This document shows, piece by piece, positions 1 to 7,112 of a stretch of 9,671 nucleotides of DNA. Numbering within the stretch: position 1 is the stretch's first letter; each line of letters begins with the position of its first letter. Under the pieces are notes generated by a model, which did no database searches, was not told where the DNA came from, and worked only from the letters and a program-made list of their open reading frames with translations. Position numbers and translations under genes: made by a program. The DNA lies in NCBI GenBank assembly GCA_903930085.1, contig CAIYXD010000427.1, positions 1 to 9,671 on the forward strand, written 5' to 3'. The stretch is from an uncultured Flavobacteriia bacterium (GTDB lineage Bacteria > Bacteroidota > Bacteroidia > Flavobacteriales_D > Crocinitomicaceae).

Positions 1-1989
1 AAAAAATTGATGGACCGGCGAATTGTGCTGTCGAAGGAAGAATTAAACGATAAATTCGTTGCTAAAACAGCCGTATATATTCTATTGGATGAAACAATTA
101 CATCCGAACAAAAATTGAATGACGTTATCTCCAACCTGGAACAAAAGAAAACTGGAGAAAAACAATTGGAAGTGCTATTAACGGTTTTGAAAGAAGGTAA
201 TTATTCTCAAAATGCGTTACAAAGACCGGTTCTCAGAAAAGATTTACTGGAAATGGGACTTTCTGCTTCTACCATTAATACATTAGAAAAAAATGGTATT
301 CTTCAACAGAAACGCATTGCAATTTCCCGTTTCGACCTGAAAAATGATCCGCAGTTTGCCTTTAAAAAATTATCAGAAGGCCAATATAAAGCGTTGGAAG
401 AAATTAAAGAATCCTTCGAAACACATACCACAACGCTACTGCATGGTGTTACTGGTTCTGGAAAAACAGAGATCTATGTTCAATTAATTCAGGAACAACT
501 CGATTTAGGCAAACAAGTGCTTTTTCTATTGCCAGAAATCGCTTTAACAACCCAATTGATTCAACGACTTTCTGCTTATTTTGGCGAACAAGTTGGCGTT
601 TACCATTCTAAATTCAACCAAAATGAGCGCGTTGAAATTTGGAACCATGTATTGAATAACAATCCGGATCGTTTCCGGATAATACTTGGTGCGCGATCTT
701 CTGTTTTTCTGCCTTTTAGAGAACTTGGACTTATAATAGTGGATGAAGAACACGAATCCAGTTTCAAACAATACGATCCCTCTCCTCGCTACAATGCCCG
801 AGATGCTTCAATTGTTTTGGCACATTATTACAAAGCAAAAGTTTTACTGGGATCTGCTACACCGGCATTGGAAACGTATTACAACGCCAAAAACGATAAA
901 TACGGATTAGTAGAGTTGAAAGACCGTTTTGGCGGACTCCGATTACCCGAAATATTTTGTGCGGATGTCAAAAAAGAACGCCGTCAAAAAAGTATGCATT
1001 CTCACTTTACCACTTATTTAATCGATGCGATGCGCGAGGTTTTAAATAAAAAAGAACAAATAATTTTATTTCAAAACCGCAGAGGCTACACACCCTTATG
1101 GAGTTGTGAAATCTGTAATTGGACTCCAAAATGCAAAAATTGCGATGTTTCACTTACTTACCACAAACAAACCAATAGTTTAAAATGCCACTATTGTAGT
1201 TTTTCGTCACCACCAATTGGATCTTGCGCCTGCTGCGGCTCAAATCGCTTGAAAATGATTGGTTTTGGAACAGAGAAGGTAGAAGACGAATTATCCTTGA
1301 TTTTTCCAGAAAGCACCATCAAACGATTGGATTTGGATAGCACACGTTCTAAAAATGCCTACGAAACAATCCTCTCAGAATTTGAAAGTAGAAAAGTGGA
1401 TATTTTAATCGGAACCCAAATGGTTACAAAAGGGCTGGATTTTGACAATGTTAGCCTTGTGGGAATTTTAGATGCGGATATGTTGTTAAATCGTCCGGAT
1501 TTCAGAGCATTTGAACGCGCTTACCATTTAATGTCGCAAGTTGCAGGAAGATCCGGTAGAAAAGGAAAACGCGGAAGTGTAATCATCCAGACCGGCGATC
1601 CGGAACATTGGGTAATTCAGCGCGTAATAGAGCATGATTACGTTGGATTCTACGAAAATGAAATCATCGAAAGAAAGAATTTTTTCTATCCGCCGTTTTT
1701 CAAAATAATAGAATTTACCTTGAAGCATAAAGATGAAAAAATAGTCGACAAAGGAGCGATTGAATTTGCAAATTCCTTGCGGGAGGTTTTTAAAGAACGC
1801 GTTATAGGTCCTGAATTTCCAATTGTTCGACGCATTCAAAATTTGTATTTAAAATCCATCAAATTAAAAGTTGAAAAAGATATTTCCGATAAAAAAATAA
1901 AGGAACGCATTCAGCAACTAATTGATGCTTTCTATGGCGTTCCTTTAAACAGATCGATTCGAATTGTTGTAGATGTTGATCCCGCTTAA
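1..1989 (+). CDS. priA: Primosomal protein N' / replication restart helicase PriA (5' end missing)
   Basis: PriA is a superfamily 2 DNA helicase that recognises stalled forks and reloads the replisome. The frame is open to base 1 (two Lys codons precede TTG at 7 and ATG at 10), so the true start lies upstream and the 3'-DNA-binding domain is cut off by the window edge. Counting from the TTG as residue 1, residues 1-110 look like the winged-helix region. Walker A GVTGSGKT is at 147-154 and the Walker B/DEAH-like box DEEH at 246-249. Eight zinc-binding cysteines (C367, C370, C376, C379, C394, C397, C407, C410) have exactly the spacing of the two zinc sites in E. coli PriA. The helicase C-lobe has GTQMVTKGLDF and the arginine-finger motif VAGRSGR. 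The visible 660 residues fit a full protein of roughly 730-820. The stop codon overlaps the convergent rpoD stop by 4 bases. Identification is very secure. Confidence 0.97.
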   Translation, partial: KKLMDRRIVLSKEELNDKFVAKTAVYILLDETITSEQKLNDVISNLEQKKTGEKQLEVLLTVLKEGNYSQNALQRPVLRKDLLEMGLSASTINTLEKNGILQQKRIAISRFDLKNDPQFAFKKLSEGQYKALEEIKESFETHTTTLLHGVTGSGKTEIYVQLIQEQLDLGKQVLFLLPEIALTTQLIQRLSAYFGEQVGVYHSKFNQNERVEIWNHVLNNNPDRFRIILGARSSVFLPFRELGLIIVDEEHESSFKQYDPSPRYNARDASIVLAHYYKAKVLLGSATPALETYYNAKNDKYGLVELKDRFGGLRLPEIFCADVKKERRQKSMHSHFTTYLIDAMREVLNKKEQIILFQNRRGYTPLWSCEICNWTPKCKNCDVSLTYHKQTNSLKCHYCSFSSPPIGSCACCGSNRLKMIGFGTEKVEDELSLIFPESTIKRLDLDSTRSKNAYETILSEFESRKVDILIGTQMVTKGLDFDNVSLVGILDADMLLNRPDFRAFERAYHLMSQVAGRSGRKGKRGSVIIQTGDPEHWVIQRVIEHDYVGFYENEIIERKNFFYPPFFKIIEFTLKHKDEKIVDKGAIEFANSLREVFKERVIGPEFPIVRRIQNLYLKSIKLKVEKDISDKKIKERIQQLIDAFYGVPLNRSIRIVVDVDPA

Positions 1990-2855
1990 CCTAGGTATGA
2001 TTTTAGCATCCGGCTTCGGGAGGTATGCTTCAACCTTCGAATTGCTTTTTCTTTGATTTGACGAACCCGCTCTCGTGTAAGATCAAAACGTTCGCCAATT
2101 TCTTCTAATGTCAACGGATATTTTCCGTTTAATCCATAATATAATCTTACTACGTCGCCTTCTCGCTGCGTGAGCGTAGAAAGAGAACGTTCAATATCTT
2201 TGCGCAAAGATTCTACCACCAATTCGTTTTCAGGACCTGGCAGGGAATCATTCAATAAAACATCGTACATACTCGAAGAAGATTCGTCGCCTTCCACTAA
2301 TGGCGCGTCCATCGAAATATGTCGACCGGTATTTGCAAGCGATTGCTTCACTTCTTCTGTTGAACAATCCAAATATTCCGCTAATTCATCCGCAGAAGGC
2401 GGTCGCTCATATTTTTGTTCCAATTCCGAAAAAGCACGGTTTATTTTATTGATTGTGCCAATTTTATTCAACGGCAAACGCACAATTCGCGCCTGTTCCG
2501 CCAATGCTTGTAATATGGACTGACGAATCCACCAAACGGCATAGGAAATGAATTTAAACCCACGCGTTTCATCAAAACGCTCAGCTGCTTTGATTAATCC
2601 CAAATTACCCTCGTTAATGAGGTCTGGCAAGGACAAGCCTTGGTTCTGGTATTGTTTCGAAACAGAAACTACGAATCGTAAATTTGCTTTGGTTAAACGT
2701 TCTAAAGCTGCCCTATCTCCTGCTTTTATTTTTATGGCAAGTTCAACTTCTTCTTCAGCGGAAATTAATTCTACGCGACCAATTTCTTGTAGGTATTTAT
2801 CGAGAGATGCTGTCTCCCGATTGGTCACTTGTTTTGTAATCTTTAGTTGTCTCAT
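1986..2855 (-). CDS. rpoD: Primary RNA polymerase sigma factor (RpoD/SigA), Bacteroidota type
   Basis: This is the housekeeping sigma factor that directs core RNA polymerase to most promoters. From ATG at 2855 it is 289 residues, the usual short length for Bacteroidota primary sigma factors, which lack region 1.1 and the large non-conserved insert of E. coli sigma-70. Region 1.2 is near residues 17-50. Region 2 spans about 52-125, with LPDLINEGNLGLIKAAERFD (76-95) and the -10-reading YAVWWIRQS (105-113). Region 3 is about 125-205, and the region 4.2 helix-turn-helix is near 249-272 (LTLEEIGERFDLTRERVRQI). A longer frame starting with TTG at 2918 adds 21 residues, but family proteins begin MRQLKI-, so ATG 2855 is preferred. 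The gene is convergent with priA and divergent from the phosphatase gene. I cannot find a good TAnnTTTG element upstream of it, so its promoter is unassigned. Identification is secure. Confidence 0.96.
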   Translation of the reverse strand: MRQLKITKQVTNRETASLDKYLQEIGRVELISAEEEVELAIKIKAGDRAALERLTKANLRFVVSVSKQYQNQGLSLPDLINEGNLGLIKAAERFDETRGFKFISYAVWWIRQSILQALAEQARIVRLPLNKIGTINKINRAFSELEQKYERPPSADELAEYLDCSTEEVKQSLANTGRHISMDAPLVEGDESSSSMYDVLLNDSLPGPENELVVESLRKDIERSLSTLTQREGDVVRLYYGLNGKYPLTLEEIGERFDLTRERVRQIKEKAIRRLKHTSRSRMLKSYLG

Positions 2856-2965
2856 GTTCGTACTTTTTTCTGTTTGTACTACTCCTTGTATCTCGGCTTC
2901 TGTAGTTGAATATAGCAATTAGTTGGTTAACAACCATATAAATTAACTTTAATTTGCAATTAAAT

Positions 2966-2998
2966 GAATATTTGGTAGTTGTGACCGAATATTCGGTA
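2966..2998. promoter_or_regulatory. Palindromic operator-like element between rpoD and the phosphatase gene
   Basis: ACCGAATATTCGGT at 2984-2997 is a perfect 14-bp palindrome. A related sequence lies 21 bp to its left: GAATATTTGGTA (2966-2977) matches GAATATTCGGTA (2987-2998) at 11 of 12 bases. Two related sites two helical turns apart in a divergent intergenic region look like binding sites for a dimeric regulator. The element sits about 130 bp upstream of the rpoD start and about 50-85 bp upstream of the expected phosphatase transcription start. The regulator is unknown and the function is inferred from symmetry and position only. Confidence 0.45.
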
Positions 2999-3037
2999 AT
3001 CTTCCTTTATTAACGTGTAGTTGAAATTAAGTTTCAT

Positions 3038-3045
3038 TACTTTTG
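3038..3045 (+). promoter_or_regulatory. Bacteroidota -7 promoter element (TACTTTTG) for the phosphatase operon
   Basis: TACTTTTG is an exact match to TAnnTTTG, the -7 element used by the Bacteroidota primary sigma factor. No TTG or TTTG stands at the expected 17-23 bp spacing upstream; the nearest TTG, at 3021, is only 14 bp away, so the -33 part is weak. Transcription should start around 3050-3052, which is at the ATG (3050) of the downstream gene. Confidence 0.6.
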
Positions 3046-3049
3046 TGTG

Positions 3050-3520
3050 ATGAAAATATTAATGGTCTGTTTAGGTAACATTTGTCGCTCCCCAATTGCG
3101 GAAGGAATTCTTCGTTCAAAAACAGAAGCAAACGGATTGGATATCGTTATCGATTCTGCGGGTACAATTGACCGACATGCAGGAGAGAGACCAGATGCGC
3201 GCATGCGGGAAACAGCAAAATCATTCGGCGTAAATATAGATGAACTGCGTTCACGGAAAATAGAATTGCATGACTTTGAGCGATTTGATCAAATTTATGT
3301 GATGGATGCAAGTAACTATGCAAATGTTTGCGCGTTAACGAATTCTGAAACCGCTAAAAGTAAAGTGAAATTGATTCTCAATGAACTAGAGCCTGGAAAA
3401 GATTTAGAAGTTCCAGATCCATACTTTGGCGGAGAACAAGGTTTTATAGATGTTTTCCATTTATTGGACGCAGCAACAGACAAAATAATTGAAAAAATAC
3501 GAGTGAATGGAAAACGATAA
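3050..3520 (+). CDS. Low-molecular-weight protein tyrosine phosphatase family protein
   Basis: A cytosolic phosphatase of the LMW-PTP family, which dephosphorylates phosphotyrosine through a cysteinyl-phosphate intermediate. Counting from ATG 3050 (156 residues, typical for the family), the N-terminal P-loop is CLGNICRS, with nucleophile C7 and phosphate-binding R13 and S14. The general-acid loop is DPYFG with D123. SAGT (36-39) and GERPD (45-49) follow the usual order. A GTG codon lies directly before the ATG, but family proteins begin MKILMVCLGN, so the ATG is preferred. The substrate-pocket segment normally resembling WHVG reads RHAG here, so substrate preference may differ. The last 14 bases overlap the next gene, implying co-transcription and possible translational coupling. 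No tyrosine kinase or polysaccharide export gene is nearby, so the substrate cannot be inferred. The arsenate reductase branch of the fold is less likely given the DPY motif. Confidence 0.93.
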   Translation: MKILMVCLGNICRSPIAEGILRSKTEANGLDIVIDSAGTIDRHAGERPDARMRETAKSFGVNIDELRSRKIELHDFERFDQIYVMDASNYANVCALTNSETAKSKVKLILNELEPGKDLEVPDPYFGGEQGFIDVFHLLDAATDKIIEKIRVNGKR

Positions 3521-4229
3521 AGGTAAAATTTACATGATCCCCAACACGCTTGGAGGTGAATCAACAAATGATATTATTCCACAGATTGTTGCAGAAACAG
3601 CTGTTCGACTTCGTGCATTTGCGGTGGAAGATATAAAATCCGCACGCAGGTTGTTGCGTAAAATTGACCGTGAATTTCCAATTGATGAAACAGAGTTTTT
3701 CTTTCTAAACAAACATACTGCGATTGAGGATTTACAAACGATTTTAAAAGTTGTTGGTCGCGGACAAGATATTGGCGTTATTTCAGAAGCAGGTTGCCCT
3801 GGTATTGCAGATCCTGGTGCAGAATTAGTTGCAATGGCGCACCAAAGAAAAATACAAATTGTTCCGCTCGTTGGTCCTTCCTCTATTTTATTGGCTTTAA
3901 TTGCTAGCGGTTTTTCAGGGCAAACGTTTACGTTTCATGGTTATTTACCGAAAGAACGCAAGGATCGTATTCGCAAATTGAAAGATTTTGAAGGCGATGC
4001 ACGAAGAACGGGATACACGCACATTTTCATGGATACACCTTTTCGAAATATGAATGTTTTGGATGATATGCTGAACGAACTTGCAGATACAACAATGTTG
4101 TGCATTGCTTCAAATATTACGATCCAATACGAAACAATTCAAACGATGTCTGTGAAAGATTGGCGGGAAAATGCGTATGATATATCGAAGGTTCCGGCGA
4201 TGTTTTTAATCGGAAATTCGCAGATTTAA
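3507..4229 (+). CDS. SAM-dependent methyltransferase, RsmI-like (tetrapyrrole methylase fold)
   Basis: A 240-residue protein of the TP-methylase (class III SAM methyltransferase) superfamily, closest in motif content to RsmI, which 2'-O-methylates C1402 of 16S rRNA. Shared features are the N-terminal IYMIPNTLGG (8-17), the SAM-site segment SEAGCPGIADPG (93-104), VPLVGPSSILLALIASGF (119-136) and FHGYLPKERKDR (143-154). Against canonical RsmI (about 280 residues), the AAEDTR motif is replaced by VEDIKSARRLL around 40-50, the N-terminal half is reorganised, and the C-terminal extension is absent. This makes it a divergent paralogue whose substrate should not be assumed to be C1402. The ATG at 3507 lies inside the 3' end of the phosphatase gene, so the two form an operon. 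From memory, unchecked, this pairing recurs in Flavobacteriia. Membership of the fold is secure, the exact reaction is not. Confidence 0.88.
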   Translation: MENDKGKIYMIPNTLGGESTNDIIPQIVAETAVRLRAFAVEDIKSARRLLRKIDREFPIDETEFFFLNKHTAIEDLQTILKVVGRGQDIGVISEAGCPGIADPGAELVAMAHQRKIQIVPLVGPSSILLALIASGFSGQTFTFHGYLPKERKDRIRKLKDFEGDARRTGYTHIFMDTPFRNMNVLDDMLNELADTTMLCIASNITIQYETIQTMSVKDWRENAYDISKVPAMFLIGNSQI

Positions 4230-4252
4230 TAGAAAATCGAAACCAATTTCAT

Positions 4253-4286
4253 AAAAAACCGAAACCTAATGCTTTCGGTTTTTTTT
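4253..4286. terminator. Bidirectional intrinsic terminator
   Basis: AAAAAACCGAAA (4253-4264) pairs with TTTCGGTTTTTT (4273-4284) around an 8-base loop, with T-runs on both strands. It lies between the stop of the methyltransferase gene (4229) and the stop of the convergent TerB/J-domain gene (4299), so it can terminate transcription from both sides. The GC core of the stem is short (CCG/CGG), so strength is uncertain. Confidence 0.8.
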
Positions 4287-4298
4287 ATTTAATCCATT

Positions 4299-5078
4299 TT
4301 ACTTAAATCCCCTACTCTTCTTGATTGCCTCGTAAGAATCTTGAATTTTCTGAAATTTCTCCTTTGCACCTTTTTGGAATTCTTCTCCCATATTTGCTAC
4401 TTTATCCGGATGAAACTTGATTGCCATTTGACGGTATGCTTTTTTAACCTCATCGTCTGCTGCACTGGCTTCAATTCCTAAAACTTTATAATCAGAATCC
4501 ACATCGCGGTAGAACATGTTTTTAACACTTTCAAAATCCTGTGAAGAGATGCCAAGCATATCCGAAATACTTTTAATGACTTTCAATTCCACCTCAGCAA
4601 CGTGCCCATCCGCTTTAGCAATACCAAATAAATAGTGCACTAAATGCGTTCGAACTTCCGGTTGCATACGCGAGCGAATATCCTGACAAATTTGTTGTAA
4701 CGGAATATTTCCGGAATCGATAAATTGCTTTAATGTTTGTAAATGCGACGCATTAAAACGCCCAGCAAATTGTTGTGTAAAAAAAGCTTTTACATAATCT
4801 AGTTCTGCTTTTAACACTTTTCCATCAGCTGTCATAACCGCTGCAGAAAGCGCCATAAGCATAGTAGGAACATCATTCGCAGACGAACGTTGCTGGTAAA
4901 ACTGAAATAATTCTTCTGGAGAAAAAGTGCGGCCTTCTCGCTTCGCTTGGTCCTTCATTTGACCAATAGTTCGTTGGTAATTATCTATAAATGTTCCAAT
5001 TACAAAACCTATTGCACCAACAAAGAAATTGCGACCGAAAAGTAAAAAAGCGCCAACGGCAAAAATCCATTTAAACAA
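4299..5078 (-). CDS. Membrane-anchored TerB/J-domain co-chaperone (DjlA-like)
   Basis: This protein combines an N-terminal membrane segment, a TerB-like helical domain and a C-terminal J domain, the arrangement of DjlA-type DnaK co-chaperones. With TTG 5078 as start it has 259 residues. Residues 2-31 are a Gly/Phe-rich hydrophobic anchor. The TerB-like region spans about 71-181 and carries two similar acidic motifs, TADGKVLKAELDYVK and KADGHVAEVELKVIK. The J domain occupies about 194-259, with the DnaK-stimulating HPD at 223-225. The reading frame extends upstream to a TTG at 5126, but that codon lies in the loop of the preceding htpG terminator, and the added residues do not resemble the family N-terminus. 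There is no ATG before residue 41, so a TTG start is likely. It lies downstream of htpG on the same strand but behind a terminator, so it may have its own promoter. The gene call is secure and the start is moderately so. Confidence 0.88.
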   Translation of the reverse strand: MFKWIFAVGAFLLFGRNFFVGAIGFVIGTFIDNYQRTIGQMKDQAKREGRTFSPEELFQFYQQRSSANDVPTMLMALSAAVMTADGKVLKAELDYVKAFFTQQFAGRFNASHLQTLKQFIDSGNIPLQQICQDIRSRMQPEVRTHLVHYLFGIAKADGHVAEVELKVIKSISDMLGISSQDFESVKNMFYRDVDSDYKVLGIEASAADDEVKKAYRQMAIKFHPDKVANMGEEFQKGAKEKFQKIQDSYEAIKKSRGFK

Positions 5079-5097
5079 AACACATATATTTAAGGTT

Positions 5098-5145
5098 AAA
5101 AAAAAAAGTGCGATTCTGCTGCGCAAACACCAGTAACCGCACTTT
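5098..5145 (-). terminator. Intrinsic terminator after htpG
   Basis: Read on the minus strand, AAAGTGCG (5138-5145) pairs with CGCACTTT (5105-5112) across a 25-base loop and is followed by a run of ten T (5107-5098). It begins about 20 bases past the htpG stop codon. The loop contains a further CTG/CAG pairing. The left arm can also pair with an upstream CACTT (see findings). Confidence 0.85.
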
Positions 5146-5167
5146 CGAAGTGTAAAATTACATTTTT

Positions 5168-7057
5168 TTAAGCTATTTGCTCAATGTTACGTTCAATAAA
5201 AGCGTTCAATGCTTCTCCTTTCAACATGCCTTGCGCTAACATTGCAAGATCCGTAAGTTGTTTCACCGTTGCTTTTTGTTCCTCCTCATTCCTAGAAAGT
5301 ACACTCGTAACTTTAGGATGATTTGCATTTACAACTAAATTGTACATTTCAGGAAAAGCGCCCATAAAGCCACCGCCGCCCATTTTTTGTTGTTCCATCA
5401 TCCGACGAATAAATTCTGGTTGGGTGATAATAATTGGCGCATCGTCTTCGCTCATGCTTTCAAACTGCACCGTGAATTTTTCTTTGTTCACTGATGCTTC
5501 AAAAACAGGTTTCAATTTCTCTTCCTCTTCTTTTGACAATTTAGATGGAATTTCATCTGATTTTTGAATCAATTTATCTAACGTATCTGAATCTACTCGA
5601 GCGAAAGTGATATTCTCCATCGATTGCTCCATTTTAGCAATCCAATGCGGCGCAAGGGGTCCGTCTAAATGCAAAACATCGTACCCGCGATCCTTCGCCT
5701 TTTTAACAAAGGAGAATTGTTCTTCTGGATCATTTGTATACAAGTAAACTGTTTTTCCGTTTTTATCGGTTTGTAAAACAGCTATTTTTTCTTTGTATTC
5801 CTCGGTTGTAAAGTATTCACCAGCTGTATTTTTCAACAACGTAAACGCCGTTGCTTTCTCCGCAAATTTCTCATCGGATAAACTTCCGTATTGCACAAAT
5901 ATTTGCAAATCGTTCCATTTTTCTTCAAAATCTTTGCGGTCTTTTTTAAACATATCCGCCAATTTATCCGCTACTTTCTTTGTGATATGCGAAGAAATCT
6001 TCTTTACATTACTATCGCTCTGCAAATAAGAACGGGAAACGTTTAGAGGAATGTCCGGTGAATCAATTACACCATGCAACAAGGTCAAGAATTCAGGAAC
6101 TATTTCGGCAACGCTATCCGTAATAAATACTTGATTGGAGTATAAATTTATTTTATTTCGCTGCACTTCTACATTTTCCTTGATTTTCGGGAAATATAAA
6201 ATTCCTGTTAAATTGAATGGATAATCTACATTCAAGTGGATATGAAACAATGGCGAATCAAAAGTCGTTGGATATAATTCACGGTAAAAAGCATCGTAAT
6301 CATCCGTTGTAAGATCTACTGGTGCTTTTGTCCAAGCCGGTGCAACATTATTAATTTGATTTGGAACATCTATTGCAACGCGCTTTACCTTTCCGTTTTC
6401 ATCCTTCTCCCCTTCCGGTGAGTCGATGTATTCCGTTTTATTTCCAAAAAAGACAGGAATTGGTAAAAACTTACAATACTTGTTCAAAATGTCAGAGATA
6501 CGCGCTTTTTCCAAAAATTCTAAAGCATCTTCTGCGATGTAAAGAATAATATCCGTTCCGCGTTCTTCCTTTTCAATTTCCGTGATTGTATATTCTGGAG
6601 AACCATTACTTTCCCACTGCACAGCCTTAGAACCATCGTGGCGAGATAAGGTGCGAATCTGAACACGTTCCGCAACCATGAAAGCCGAATAAAATCCTAA
6701 ACCAAAGTGGCCAATTATTTGCTCTGCTCCTTCATTTCCTTTGTATTGCTGCACAAATTCTTCCGCTCCAGAAAAAGCAATTTGATTGATGTATTTATCA
6801 ATTTCATCTTCCGTCATACCAATTCCACGGTCGCGAATTGTTAATGTTTTTTCTTCTTTATTCAGAATTACATCCACTCTCAAATCACCAACTTCACCTT
6901 TGTATTCGCCATTTGCAGAAAGGACTTTTATTTTTTGTGATGCATCTACTGCATTGGATACTAGCTCTCTCAAGAAAATCTCGTGATCCGAGTATAAGAA
7001 TTTTTTAATGATTGGAAAAATATTTTCCGTTTGTACATTAATCTGTCCGGTTCTCAT
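5168..7057 (-). CDS. htpG: Chaperone protein HtpG (bacterial Hsp90)
   Basis: HtpG is the cytosolic ATP-dependent Hsp90 dimer that remodels client proteins together with DnaK/DnaJ. At 629 residues it is close to E. coli HtpG (624). The GHKL ATPase domain is intact: RELVSNAVDAS carries catalytic E31, N35 and Mg-binding D38; DRGIGMT (76-82) and GHFGLGFYSAF (116-126) line the nucleotide pocket. The middle domain (about 215-490) includes the segment LYSNQVFITD, and the catalytic-loop region VSRSYLQSD supplies the conserved Arg. The C-terminal dimerisation domain follows and, as in other bacteria, there is no MEEVD tail. The canonical NASDA and DTGIGM are NAVDA and DRGIGM here, variation that leaves the key residues unchanged. 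ATG 7057 is the only sensible start. A sigma-54-like element and paired repeats lie directly upstream, a strong intrinsic terminator downstream, and a second chaperone gene beyond it. Confidence 0.98.
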   Translation of the reverse strand: MRTGQINVQTENIFPIIKKFLYSDHEIFLRELVSNAVDASQKIKVLSANGEYKGEVGDLRVDVILNKEEKTLTIRDRGIGMTEDEIDKYINQIAFSGAEEFVQQYKGNEGAEQIIGHFGLGFYSAFMVAERVQIRTLSRHDGSKAVQWESNGSPEYTITEIEKEERGTDIILYIAEDALEFLEKARISDILNKYCKFLPIPVFFGNKTEYIDSPEGEKDENGKVKRVAIDVPNQINNVAPAWTKAPVDLTTDDYDAFYRELYPTTFDSPLFHIHLNVDYPFNLTGILYFPKIKENVEVQRNKINLYSNQVFITDSVAEIVPEFLTLLHGVIDSPDIPLNVSRSYLQSDSNVKKISSHITKKVADKLADMFKKDRKDFEEKWNDLQIFVQYGSLSDEKFAEKATAFTLLKNTAGEYFTTEEYKEKIAVLQTDKNGKTVYLYTNDPEEQFSFVKKAKDRGYDVLHLDGPLAPHWIAKMEQSMENITFARVDSDTLDKLIQKSDEIPSKLSKEEEEKLKPVFEASVNKEKFTVQFESMSEDDAPIIITQPEFIRRMMEQQKMGGGGFMGAFPEMYNLVVNANHPKVTSVLSRNEEEQKATVKQLTDLAMLAQGMLKGEALNAFIERNIEQIA

Positions 7058-7085
7058 AGTTATATTTTTTATTTCGGTTTATTCG

Positions 7086-7100
7086 ACAATCTTTGTGCCA
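7086..7100 (-). promoter_or_regulatory. Putative sigma-54-type (-24/-12) promoter for htpG
   Basis: On the minus strand the sequence TGGCAC-AAAGA-TTGT has the sigma-54 layout TGGCAC-N5-TTGC, with the exact 10-base gap between the -24 GG and the -12 G and a single mismatch (T for C at -12). Transcription would start near 7074, giving a 17-base A-rich leader before the htpG ATG at 7057. Usage by RpoN is inferred from the motif. Confidence 0.5.
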
Positions 7101-7112
7101 CCCCTAGTTTTA

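Noticed and set aside
2856..2918. 21-residue N-terminal extension of the sigma factor from a TTG at 2918
   Set aside because: The family starts at MRQLKI, the extension does not look conserved, and a good ATG is available at 2855.
2170..2922. Plus-strand open frames of 117 and 124 codons opposite rpoD
   Set aside because: They are antisense to conserved sigma-factor codons and show no recognisable domain; their composition is that of a reversed coding strand.
2900..2935. Possible rpoD promoter TTG-N16-TATATTCA on the minus strand
   Set aside because: Two mismatches to TAnnTTTG and short spacing make it too weak to annotate.
5340..6986. Several 62-78-codon plus-strand frames opposite htpG
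   Set aside because: They lie entirely within a strongly conserved gene on the other strand, with no start signals or known motifs.
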